Of a stretch of DNA of 21,942 nucleotides, positions 9,841-16,958 are shown one piece after another. Origin of the DNA: a virus; the IMG/VR virus record IMGVR_UViG_3300011116_000797, positions 1 to 21,942 of that record; one strand, 5' to 3'. Position numbers and translations under genes: made by a program. Position 1 is the stretch's first letter, and the number at the start of each line of letters is the position of its first letter. The notes below the pieces were generated by a model. The model ran no database searches. It was not told the origin of the DNA and saw only the letters and a list, made by a program, of their open reading frames with translations.

Positions 9841-11480
9841 GAATTTTAGGAGTTGTGGCCTCTTCTATTTCAAGAGTTGCATCACTTATTGATACTTTTA
9901 CTAGAACAACTGCTGGATCTTTGGGTGGTACATGGTCTAATATTATTGGAACTTGGTTTGCAAATGGAACCAAAGCAGAAAATAATACAGTAACTTCAAA
10001 TATTGGTTTAACTGCAGCAGAAGCAGGTGGAGAAAATCCTTTAATTCTTGCAGATGTAACCGCAGATAATGTTGGTGTTGCATTTTGGGTAACTGATTCT
10101 TCCAACTATTGGGCAGCAAGTGTAAATCAAGCAATTGTAACAACAAACACATACTCGTCATCATGTTCTACATATGCATCACAGGGATATGGCTCAACCT
10201 ATACATGTACTAGTTATGCTGCTTGCACATCTACAAGTGCTAGATACGGTGCTTGCATAACATACGCTGCAACATATGCTGCATATTGTGCCACATATGG
10301 CGGAAGATATGGAACAATCTGTACAAGTTATGCCACTCCAAGTGGTCCAACAGTGTGTATAACAAGTGGACAAACTTTTGCAGGCTATAGCCAAATCTGT
10401 AGTACATACACTTCAGTATTATCAAATACAACATACTCTGGAGGAACTAGAACTTTTAATCTTATAAAAAAGGTTGGAGGAAGTTTATCAACAGTTTATA
10501 CCAAGGTAATTACAGCAGCAATTTCATCTTATAGAATTATTGCAACATCAACAGGATGGCTGTGGGTCCAAGCATTTCCATCTACTGGACAATCTGGTGT
10601 TGAAACTATTGATTATTTATCACAACCATCTTCTCCTGTAAAGGGAACAAAGCAAGGACTTTACATTGATCTTAGTGGATATCTGCAAACTAAAACTGCA
10701 GACAATGTTTCTATTTCTGGATCAAGCGTTTCAAGTGTTTATACTGGTACAGCAACAGTTTCAGGTGGAACATTAAGTTCAGATGATGCATATTACTATA
10801 GAACATTTACTGGAAATGGATCATTAACAGTTACTGGTTCACTCAAATGTGATGTTTTAATTGGTGCAGGTGGTGCTGGCGGTAATGGTGGTTCTGGCGG
10901 TGGCTCATATACTTCAGGTTATGTTGCAACTACTGGAAGTTATGCTTTTGTTATTGGTGCTGCTGGAAATAATAGTACAGGAATTGGAATTACTGCGTAT
11001 GCTGGAGGTGCTGGTGGTGCAACAGCCACTTCAGCAGGTAGTGCTGGTGGTTCTGGAGGCGGTGGAGGATATTCTAACAACACTAGTCAAGTCAACGTTG
11101 GTGGCGCAGCAACAAGAGCATCTGGTGGAACAATAACTTATGGTAACGCTGGTGGAACTAGTCAGGCTACAATTTACTTTACAGGCTCTGGTGGTGGTGG
11201 AGGTTGGGGAGAAGCAGGCGGATCAAACGGAAATGCAGGCGAAGGCACTGGTCTTTATGGAATCGGTGGTTCTGGCGGAGCGGGAGTTAGTACTTACAGT
11301 AACTGGGGCGCAGCAGCAGGCATTGGACAACTCTCAGGTGGACTTCGTTGGTTCGGTGGCGGTGGCGGTGGCTCTGCACAATCTGGCGGGGGTAATGGCC
11401 TAGGAACTGGAGCAAATACTTCAGGAGTTAGTAGCAGTGGTTTTGCAATGGTTAGATATTTGAAATCGGCGGTAGCATAA
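9837..11480 (+). CDS. Large adhesin: lectin-like domain with Cys/Tyr-repeat insertion and polyglycine C-terminus
   Basis: 547 aa from a GTG in a GTGA overlap. Residues 19-95 (DTFTRTTAGSLGGTW ... VAFWVTDSSNYWAA) and 203-278 (TRTFNLIKKVGGSLSTVYTK ... GLYIDLS) look like the two halves of a concanavalin-like beta-sandwich. Between them, residues 105-195 are an insertion with eight Cys (110, 124, 130, 140, 151, 162, 174, 188) and many Tyr, built on C(S/T/A/I)(T/S)Y repeats. Residues 342-530 are rich in Gly runs (GGAGGNGGSGGG and others), as in polyglycine-helix adhesins at the tips of some phage fibres. The C-terminus GFAMVRYLKS is common in such Gly-rich phage proteins. Likely the receptor-binding adhesin. 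Starts at the end of the short fibre gene and overlaps the next gene as TAATG. Confidence 0.7.
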   Translation: MRILGVVASSISRVASLIDTFTRTTAGSLGGTWSNIIGTWFANGTKAENNTVTSNIGLTAAEAGGENPLILADVTADNVGVAFWVTDSSNYWAASVNQAIVTTNTYSSSCSTYASQGYGSTYTCTSYAACTSTSARYGACITYAATYAAYCATYGGRYGTICTSYATPSGPTVCITSGQTFAGYSQICSTYTSVLSNTTYSGGTRTFNLIKKVGGSLSTVYTKVITAAISSYRIIATSTGWLWVQAFPSTGQSGVETIDYLSQPSSPVKGTKQGLYIDLSGYLQTKTADNVSISGSSVSSVYTGTATVSGGTLSSDDAYYYRTFTGNGSLTVTGSLKCDVLIGAGGAGGNGGSGGGSYTSGYVATTGSYAFVIGAAGNNSTGIGITAYAGGAGGATATSAGSAGGSGGGGGYSNNTSQVNVGGAATRASGGTITYGNAGGTSQATIYFTGSGGGGGWGEAGGSNGNAGEGTGLYGIGGSGGAGVSTYSNWGAAAGIGQLSGGLRWFGGGGGGSAQSGGGNGLGTGANTSGVSSSGFAMVRYLKSAVA

Positions 11481-11854
11481 TGGCTCATTGGGCAGAATTA
11501 GATGAAAATAATGTTGTTCTACGTGTAGTTGTAGGAAGTAATGATGATTTTAATGAAGGCTATGACTGGATAGTTGAAAATCTGGGTGGAACATGGATTA
11601 GAACAAGTTATAATACAAAAAGAGGAATACACACTTTAGACGGTATTCCAATTAGAAAAAATTTTGCATTTCCTGGATATACCTATGATAGTGAAAAGGA
11701 TGCCTTTATTGCTCCACAACCATACCCCTCTTGGATTTTTAATGAAGAGGCTTGTGACTGGGATCCACCAATAGAAATGCCAGATGATGGAGAATATTAT
11801 ATTTGGAGAGAAGATCTCGTTAACTGGTATATTCCAATAGTAGAAGATTTATAA
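11480..11854 (+). CDS. Conserved fibre-associated protein, 124 aa
   Basis: TAATG overlap with the adhesin. The sequence has blocks I recall from many marine and freshwater phage proteins near tail fibres: MAHWAELDENNVVLRVVVGS at the start, GGTWIRTSYNTKRG, FAFPGYTYDSEKDAFIAPQP, YPSWIFNE, and a Trp-rich end. The usual family length is similar. Function is not established; a chaperone or small virion component for the adjacent fibre is the usual guess. Confidence 0.72.
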   Translation: MAHWAELDENNVVLRVVVGSNDDFNEGYDWIVENLGGTWIRTSYNTKRGIHTLDGIPIRKNFAFPGYTYDSEKDAFIAPQPYPSWIFNEEACDWDPPIEMPDDGEYYIWREDLVNWYIPIVEDL

Positions 11855-11870
11855 AAGAGATAAGAAATAG

Positions 11871-11878
11871 TGTATACT
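11871..11878 (+). promoter_or_regulatory. Late-type -10 promoter, 140-aa gene and glycan cassette
   Basis: TGTATACT between 11854 and 11898, then AAAGGAG. Likely heads the transcript 11898-15021. Confidence 0.45.
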
Positions 11879-11897
11879 ATATATAAAGGAGAAATAA

Positions 11898-12320
11898 ATG
11901 GCAATTGTTGAACCAAGAGACTTTAGAACCTTGGACTATCCTAAAAGTTCTAGTTATTCTTCACACCACATTGCTTTTGTTGTTGATGGTGTTGTTGAGG
12001 AAGTTTTTCATACCGAAAATAATCTTTTTGAAATATTTTCAAATGTCTTTTCAGTAAGGCAAGCAGATAACACTTCTGAAGAACTATACAAGATTGAACT
12101 ACTTGTTGATGATGTCGTTAAAGAGACATTAACTGTTTCAGAAAGATCTGCATCAGTTTTACTTTCTAATCCAGCAATTATATTCTTTGATCTTGAAACT
12201 CACCCAACTGTAGCAATTAAAGACTTATATGATTCAACAACTTTAACATTTTCAAAGCCTGTAATTGAGGAGCCTGAGCCTGAGCCAGTTCTGGGCCAGC
12301 CTTTTGTCGAAGATATTTAA
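11898..12320 (+). CDS. Unrecognised structural-region protein, 140 aa
   Basis: First gene after its own promoter (TGTATACT, 11871-11878) and ribosome site AAAGGAG. Two beta-rich halves (HHIAFVVDGVVEEVFHTENN and YKIELLVDDVVKETLTVS) with similar VDGVV/VDDVV patterns. The C-terminus has a Pro-Glu stretch (EEPEPEPV). Acidic. No family recognised; it opens the transcript that also carries the glycan cassette. Confidence 0.65.
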   Translation: MAIVEPRDFRTLDYPKSSSYSSHHIAFVVDGVVEEVFHTENNLFEIFSNVFSVRQADNTSEELYKIELLVDDVVKETLTVSERSASVLLSNPAIIFFDLETHPTVAIKDLYDSTTLTFSKPVIEEPEPEPVLGQPFVEDI

Positions 12321-12352
12321 ACAATAAAATTAAAATAAAGGGGGTAAATAAA

Positions 12353-13060
12353 ATTTTAAAAATTGTAAAATTTATACCAAATTCTAATGCTCAAACTACA
12401 GTAAGTCCTATATCAGCAAATATGTCTATACCACAATGGTATAAAGATGGAGAAACAGAGTATTTTCACTCTGGGGAAAAACAAAAAGGCATGAAAACAT
12501 GTATTCCTTTTTTAGAATCATTATCAATAGGATATTTGCTAAGAACCTCTATTAATATTTATATTAAAAAAAATCACAATAAATCAATATCTATTGATTA
12601 TGATGATGAGTTTGACTCAAGACTACTACCACCAGTTTCTCTTAGACCCCTTCAATTTGGAAGTACAATTCCAAGACCAGCAGGACACTCAGATTTAAAT
12701 TTAGTTTGGCAGGCAGCCTGGGGTTGGCAAACTCCAAAAGGATACAGCAGTTTAGTTACTCATCCACTAAATAGGTCCGATTTGCCATTTACAACAACTG
12801 CTGGTATGATTGATAGTGATAAGTATATTTCTGCTGGTAATCTTTCATTTTTTTTAAAAGAAGACTTTGAAGGACTTATACCTAAGAACACTCCTTTTGC
12901 ACAAATAATTCCAATTAAAAGAAATAGTTGGAATGGGATTGTTTCTTCAGAGTTAGTAGAAAAGGCAAATAAAATAGAAAAAGATGGTCATGACGGTGGA
13001 TATAAAAAATATATGTGGGAAAGGAAAAAATATAAAATGGAGATAAAAAATGAGCATTGA
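12353..13060 (+). CDS. DUF6065-like phage protein, probable ATT start
   Basis: 235 aa if translation starts at ATT 12353, eight nt after a strong AAAGGGGG ribosome site; the first ATG is at 12422, with no ribosome site. The upstream codons read LKIVKFIPNSNAQTTVSPIS, which looks like the usual N-terminus of this family. Further blocks: IPQWYKDG, CIPFLESLSIGY, WQTPKGYSSLVTHPLNRSDL, NLSFFLKEDFEGLIPKNTPF and AQIIPIKRNSW. These blocks match phage proteins I remember under DUF6065 (from memory), function unknown. It precedes a glycosyltransferase and a sugar epimerase with which it overlaps, so a glycan-related role is plausible (inference). Confidence 0.65.
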   Translation: MLKIVKFIPNSNAQTTVSPISANMSIPQWYKDGETEYFHSGEKQKGMKTCIPFLESLSIGYLLRTSINIYIKKNHNKSISIDYDDEFDSRLLPPVSLRPLQFGSTIPRPAGHSDLNLVWQAAWGWQTPKGYSSLVTHPLNRSDLPFTTTAGMIDSDKYISAGNLSFFLKEDFEGLIPKNTPFAQIIPIKRNSWNGIVSSELVEKANKIEKDGHDGGYKKYMWERKKYKMEIKNEH

Positions 13061-13793
13061 TAAAGTAACAGTAGGTTGGATTGACTCTGGATCAGTGACA
13101 AGTGGGTTTGCAGCGTATGTTGCTCAAATTCTTTTGCATAGATCTGATAAGATTGATAATGTTCTTGCTGCTTCTGGCCCATACCTTTCAGCAAATAGAA
13201 ACAAGATGGTGTTACAGTTTTTAGAAACGGATTCTGAATGGCTTTTATCACTTGATAGTGATTTATTAATTGATTTAGAGTCTTTTGACACTCTTTTATC
13301 AGTAGCAGATGAAAAAGAATACCCTATTGTTGGTGGAAAATATTATTTACCACTAAAGGGAGGATTGCTTATTGCAGCACAGGCCTGGCATCCAGAAGTT
13401 CCTGGTGGTGGAGTATTTATTGATGAAACAGATATTTCAACAACAGACCTCATGATTGATGACTTACATTCACTTGGCGGAGGGTATTTGTTAATTCATA
13501 GAACTGTATATGAAACAATTTTAAATAATTCAACAAACCCAATGCCTTGGTTTAAAGATTATTATGACGATTACCCATATGATGCTTGGATTAGTGATGA
13601 TATTCATTTCTTTAAACTTGTTCATGAAAATGGATTTAAAACTGCTCTTTGTACAAAAGCAACTTCCCAGCATTTAAAAACAAATATATTAGGAGATTTC
13701 CAGTATCTTTCTTTTAAAGAACAACAAAGTAAAGAATTTAATTCACATGCTAACCATAAACGTAAATCTTGGGTAGTAAAGGGGAAAAAGTGA
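13050..13793 (+). CDS. GT-A type glycosyltransferase
   Basis: 247 aa. An N-terminal beta-alpha fold is followed by WLLSLDSDLLID at residues 64-75, where D69-S70-D71 is the DxD metal/nucleotide-sugar site of GT-A glycosyltransferases. Downstream come YPIVGGKYYLP and SLGGGYLLIHRTVYE, then WISDDIHFFKLVHENG (acceptor/ED-like region) and TSQHLK. Transfer of a sugar to a virion or host glycan is expected; donor and acceptor cannot be read. Overlaps the gene before by 11 nt and the dehydratase by a GTGA. Confidence 0.75.
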   Translation: MSIDKVTVGWIDSGSVTSGFAAYVAQILLHRSDKIDNVLAASGPYLSANRNKMVLQFLETDSEWLLSLDSDLLIDLESFDTLLSVADEKEYPIVGGKYYLPLKGGLLIAAQAWHPEVPGGGVFIDETDISTTDLMIDDLHSLGGGYLLIHRTVYETILNNSTNPMPWFKDYYDDYPYDAWISDDIHFFKLVHENGFKTALCTKATSQHLKTNILGDFQYLSFKEQQSKEFNSHANHKRKSWVVKGKK

Positions 13794-14824
13794 GAGTTCT
13801 TTTAACTGGTGCTGGTGGCTTTGTAGGCCACCATACATTGTCTCATTTGCTTAAAACAACAGACTGGGATTTTGTAGTAACAGATTCATTTAGGCATTAT
13901 GGGACATCTGCAAGGCTTCGTGCAGTATTTGAAGAACTTCCAGGGGAAAGAAATAGGGTAAAGGTTGTTACCCACGACCTAACAACTCCAATTGATGCCG
14001 TTACTTCAAAAGAGTTTGGCAATATTGAAGTTATTATAAATATGGCATCAGACTCCCATGTTGACAGATCTATTGAAAACCCTAGGCCTTTTGTTGAAAA
14101 TAATATTGCCATTGCCTTGACTATGTTTGATTATGCAAGAACATTAGATAATCTTCAATGTTTTATTCAGATTTCTACAGATGAGGTTTATGGCCCAGCC
14201 TTGAATGGTGTTTTGCATAAAGAGTGGGAGCCACTGGTTCCATCAAATCCTTATTCTGCAAGTAAAATGGGGCAAGAAGCAGTTGCTAACGCTTATTGGA
14301 GATCCTATAATATTCCTTTGGTAATTACCAATACAATGAATATTATTGGTGAGCGTCAAGATGTAGAAAAGTTTGTTCCAAAAACTATTGCTAAATTTTT
14401 AAAGGGTGAGTCAATGCTGGTTCACTCTAAAGAAGTAAACGGAAAGTATATTTCTGGAAGCAGATTTTATTTACATGCAAGAAATCAGGCTGACGCACTA
14501 AGACACTTGGTTGAGCATTTTATTAAGACTCCACACAGATATACTGATGGTCTTGCTAAGCCCGAAAGATTTAATGTTAAAGGTGAGGTAGAAATAGCAA
14601 ATGATGATATGGTAGATCTTATTGCAACTATGATGCCTTTTGAAATAAATTTTGCTCCAGTAAAATATGTAAATGTAGAAGGAACACGCCCAGGACATGA
14701 TTTAAGATATGGTCTAGATGGATCTAAACTTAAAGATTTAGGCTGGAATCCTCCAGTGCCTTTTGAAAAATCATTAAAGAGAATTGTAGATTGGACGGTT
14801 AAAAATCCAGTATGGCTGAAATAG
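13790..14824 (+). CDS. NAD-dependent sugar epimerase/dehydratase (RmlB-like SDR)
   Basis: 344 aa from GTG 13790, which overlaps the upstream stop as GTGA and follows AGGGGA by 4-5 nt; a TTG further upstream is less likely. Extended short-chain dehydrogenase: VRVLLTGAGGFVGHH at the N-terminus (Gly7, 10, 13 bind NAD), NMASDSHVDRSIENP at 84-98, STDEVYG at 129-135, and catalytic YSASK (Tyr155, Lys159). The SDSHVD and TDEVYG blocks are typical of dTDP-glucose 4,6-dehydratase and relatives. It would convert a nucleotide sugar for the adjacent glycosyltransferase. Exact substrate unknown. Confidence 0.82.
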   Translation: MRVLLTGAGGFVGHHTLSHLLKTTDWDFVVTDSFRHYGTSARLRAVFEELPGERNRVKVVTHDLTTPIDAVTSKEFGNIEVIINMASDSHVDRSIENPRPFVENNIAIALTMFDYARTLDNLQCFIQISTDEVYGPALNGVLHKEWEPLVPSNPYSASKMGQEAVANAYWRSYNIPLVITNTMNIIGERQDVEKFVPKTIAKFLKGESMLVHSKEVNGKYISGSRFYLHARNQADALRHLVEHFIKTPHRYTDGLAKPERFNVKGEVEIANDDMVDLIATMMPFEINFAPVKYVNVEGTRPGHDLRYGLDGSKLKDLGWNPPVPFEKSLKRIVDWTVKNPVWLK

Positions 14825-15021
14825 AAAATAATTTAAATGATGGGAGACAACTTCCCATCCTTGTATCAGATTATGTTGTTAAAAAAAGAATGGATATTTG
14901 TAAAAAATGTATTCATTTTATGAAAAAAACAGAACAATGTGACATTTGTTTGTGCATTATGCCTTATAAAGCAAGAAATGCAGAATCTTTTTGTCCAATT
15001 AATAAATGGAGTGCCGTTTAA
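14812..15021 (+). CDS. Zinc-ribbon protein with CPxxKW, copy 2
   Basis: 69 aa, overlapping the dehydratase gene by 13 nt. Cys30, 33, 43, 46, 48 and 61 (DICKKCIHF, CDICLCIM, CPINKW) have exactly the spacing of the 5807-6013 protein (steps 3, 10, 3, 2, 13). The N-terminus (DGRQLPILVSDYVVKKR) differs. Likely the same family (I believe DUF6171). It ends the long rightward transcript. No clear ribosome site, which fits translational coupling. Confidence 0.75.
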   Translation: MAEIENNLNDGRQLPILVSDYVVKKRMDICKKCIHFMKKTEQCDICLCIMPYKARNAESFCPINKWSAV

Positions 15022-15051
15022 ACCCTTAAGGTTTTATAGATAACTGGTTTA
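15019..15051 (+). terminator. Weak terminator between convergent genes
   Basis: TAAACC / GGTTTA stem after the zinc-ribbon gene, with a T-rich stretch (TTTATTTTTTT) just downstream. Palindrome GTTTAAAC (15016-15023) adjoins. Confidence 0.35.
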
Positions 15052-15071
15052 TACTTTATTTTTTTACAGTT

Positions 15072-15617
15072 TTATTTAGGAAACTTGCTCATCCACATTC
15101 TAGTCTTAGGTGTTATGCCCTTCCAAGAAGACCAATCTTCTCCACCCCTAGACATGTAGTACGCAATCTCAGCATTTTTGACGGGATTGAATAATTCAGC
15201 ATTAGAGTCAAGATCAAACTTATCTCTACGGTCTGGACCCAAAGAGTCAATCATATTGATTTGAAACATGCCATAAGATGAGTCACCTGTCTTGTGGTTT
15301 CCGTTAAATGCTAAAGGACGACCATTAGATTCTTTCTTGGCAATAGCCCAGGCTACCACTAAGTCGTTGCCTTTGAATCCTACCAAAGAAAGCAACTTCT
15401 TTAATTCAATATCTGTAAGATTTGTTTTGTTTTCATAACGTTCTAACATTTTTGCTTTAGAAACAACAAAAGCCACCTTGTGGGTGGCATCAGGGTTTTC
15501 AGCCTGTTTAATTAGTAAGTTGTTTTCCGTAGTTGATGCATTGGCAAAGTTGCTAAAAGGTGCCACAACCCCAACCAATGCTAGGATTCCAATCCAAGCC
15601 TTCTTATCTCTTCTCAT
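15072..15617 (-). CDS. Secreted lysozyme-like lytic transglycosylase (endolysin candidate)
   Basis: 181 aa on the minus strand. A signal peptide is visible: MRRDKK, hydrophobic AWIGILALVGVVAPF, then an ANA-S cleavage site near residue 27. The C-terminal half has the lysozyme-like fold of SLT transglycosylases: AWAIAKKESNGRP with catalytic Glu96, GDSSYGMFQINM at 111-122, NPVKNAEIAYYM, then DWSSWKG. It would cut peptidoglycan after Sec export, either as endolysin or as host-entry enzyme. Ribosome site TAGGAGG; strong promoter 15669-15698; the leader starts with a perfect 8-bp hairpin. It is the only long minus-strand gene within the fibre region. Confidence 0.78.
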   Translation of the reverse strand: MRRDKKAWIGILALVGVVAPFSNFANASTTENNLLIKQAENPDATHKVAFVVSKAKMLERYENKTNLTDIELKKLLSLVGFKGNDLVVAWAIAKKESNGRPLAFNGNHKTGDSSYGMFQINMIDSLGPDRRDKFDLDSNAELFNPVKNAEIAYYMSRGGEDWSSWKGITPKTRMWMSKFPK

Positions 15618-15642
15618 AATAAAAACCTCCTAGAGACTAAAA

Positions 15643-15662
15643 ATGCTACTTGTTAGTAGCAT
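15643..15662 (-). promoter_or_regulatory. 5'-terminal hairpin of the lytic-enzyme mRNA
   Basis: ATGCTACT, 4-nt loop, AGTAGCAT, perfect 8-bp arms, followed on the minus strand by TTTT. Begins at the predicted transcription start and ends about 25 nt before the start codon. Confidence 0.6.
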
Positions 15663-15668
15663 GTATTA

Positions 15669-15698
15669 ATTATAACATGAATTTGGTCTCAAAGTCAA
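15669..15698 (-). promoter_or_regulatory. Strong promoter of the lytic enzyme
   Basis: TTGACT (15693-15698), 18-bp spacer, TATAAT (15669-15674) with TG one base upstream. Unlike the late promoters it has a -35 box. Predicted start near 15662, the first base of an 8-bp hairpin. Confidence 0.65.
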
Positions 15699-15744
15699 AC
15701 TTTGGATAACATTTGTATAACTTTTTAATTTTTACGCTGATAGG

Positions 15745-15753
15745 TGGTATAAT
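15745..15753 (+). promoter_or_regulatory. Late-type extended -10 promoter, Ig-like gene 3
   Basis: TGGTATAAT, 10 nt before the ATG at 15764; divergent from the lytic-enzyme promoter. Confidence 0.6.
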
Positions 15754-15763
15754 AATAGATATT

Positions 15764-16216
15764 ATGGCCATATATAGAAATCCCGATGAAACTCCACTAG
15801 CAGGAGTAACCGCTCCATCTACATATAATATTGGAAATAAACCACCACTTATTAACTGGACAGTTGTTATTGGAGATAGTGCTTCTTTTAGAATTTATGT
15901 TGAAGATGATCTTGAAAATCCTTTAGATTACGACACTACATCCATTGGCGATGACTCTGGTTGGGATATTAAAGGGGAGTTTAGAAGATACTCTGATGAT
16001 GTCGGAGATGATTTATTGTTTACGGTTTATCCAGATCAAACAGAATTTGATGAGGCTGGAGAATTTACAGTTACAGTGTCTCCAGCACAATCTAAGATTT
16101 TAAGAACAGGCGATGTCTTTGATATTCAACTAAGAGATGCTACTCGTGTATGGACAGTTTGTCAGGGTGAAATGATTATGATTGGTGAAGTTACGGAACA
16201 AGACGAAGTTAGTTAA
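15764..16216 (+). CDS. Ig-like/beta-sandwich structural protein, copy 3
   Basis: 150 aa from ATG 15764. A longer frame from 15713 includes the -10 box (15748-15753), so it is not used. Residues about 29-48 (LINWTVVIGDSASFRIYVED) align with the other two Ig-like proteins, followed by GWDIKGEFRRYSDD and EFTVTVSPAQSKILRTGDVF, ending with a strand (VWTVCQGEMIMIGEVTEQD). Closest in layout to the 6775 protein: both end with W(T)..-I/G strands. The mRNA leader would be about 4 nt. Probably an attachment domain for the fibres that follow. Confidence 0.65.
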   Translation: MAIYRNPDETPLAGVTAPSTYNIGNKPPLINWTVVIGDSASFRIYVEDDLENPLDYDTTSIGDDSGWDIKGEFRRYSDDVGDDLLFTVYPDQTEFDEAGEFTVTVSPAQSKILRTGDVFDIQLRDATRVWTVCQGEMIMIGEVTEQDEVS

Positions 16217-16218
16217 TT

Positions 16219-16476
16219 ATGGCAAGAACAAATATATCAAACATCGCTTTAGGTGTTCTAGTTTCAGCAACAGCCATTTCACCAACGGTAACAATATCAG
16301 ATTTAAAACCAAGTATTAGTCAAATTACTTTAACACAATACCCACAGGTTATTTCAGTAAACGATATATTACCATTTAGACTAAGAATAACTAATATTGG
16401 TATTGAAGGCTACCGTCAAAATAATCCCCCAGGAATTGGGGTTCAAATAATTGGTTTCTCTAACTATATACTTTAA
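16219..16476 (+). CDS. Small beta-rich structural-region protein, 85 aa
   Basis: Starts 2 nt after the Ig-like gene. Ser/Thr/Ile-rich: TISDLKPSISQITLTQYPQV, ISVNDILPFRLRITNIGIEG, then IGVQIIGFSNYIL at the end. The repeated strand pattern suggests a small beta domain. Similar short proteins next to fibre genes are known to me only as hypothetical. Its tail contains part of the next promoter region. Confidence 0.6.
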   Translation: MARTNISNIALGVLVSATAISPTVTISDLKPSISQITLTQYPQVISVNDILPFRLRITNIGIEGYRQNNPPGIGVQIIGFSNYIL

Positions 16477-16481
16477 TATTG

Positions 16482-16490
16482 TGATATAAT
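16482..16490 (+). promoter_or_regulatory. Late-type extended -10 promoter, 148-aa fibre
   Basis: TGATATAAT with the ATG exactly 7 nt after its last base: the clearest leaderless configuration in the window. Confidence 0.62.
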
Positions 16491-16496
16491 TCAGAC

Positions 16497-16943
16497 ATGG
16501 CTAAAATATCAATTGCAAGCGTAAAGGCCCTGTTTCAAACAGGGGACAGACCTTCCGAGTTAAACTATGTTGACCTTATTGATACAACGTCAGCACTTTC
16601 AACAGATCTTGGGTCTTCAGGAAATAACGAATCAACCATAAACGGTATTGAAAACTCAACTATATTTGATAACTTTACGGCAAGCGAGTGGAGATCAATG
16701 AAGTATATGATCTCAATAAAAAAGACTTCTGGAGGCACAAATAAATTTTATGCCACAGAATTAACTATACTAATTGACGGAACAGATATTTCTGTCAGTG
16801 AATACGGAACAATAGACAATGATGGGAATATTGGCACCATCTCCGTGTCTAGAGCGGGAGATACAGTTTCACTAACTGTAGTTCCTGTAGGTGGGCAAAC
16901 CCCTATAACCCTACGCTATATGCGTATGGGGTTAAAGGCTTAA
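16497..16943 (+). CDS. Short fibre protein, leaderless, 148 aa
   Basis: The ATG is 7 nt after the end of TGATATAAT (16482-16490), so the transcript should start at the ATG itself; no ribosome site is present. The N-terminus MAKISIASVKALFQTGDRPS is an attachment-type segment. Residues about 54-148 (NFTASEWRSMKYMISIKK ... TLRYMRMGLKA) align with the C-terminal domain of the 579-aa fibre (TFSASTYTAAKYVIQMKK ... KVSKTYIKA). So this is a short fibre bearing the same tip domain. Beta-rich. Confidence 0.68.
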   Translation: MAKISIASVKALFQTGDRPSELNYVDLIDTTSALSTDLGSSGNNESTINGIENSTIFDNFTASEWRSMKYMISIKKTSGGTNKFYATELTILIDGTDISVSEYGTIDNDGNIGTISVSRAGDTVSLTVVPVGGQTPITLRYMRMGLKA

Positions 16944-16958
16944 CTAAGGAGATAATAA

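Noticed and set aside
10149-10420. Diversity-generating retroelement variable region in the adhesin
   Set aside because: No template repeat or reverse transcriptase gene in the window, and the repeat is rich in TGT/TAT and ACA codons rather than the AAY pattern at variable sites. An element outside the window cannot be excluded.
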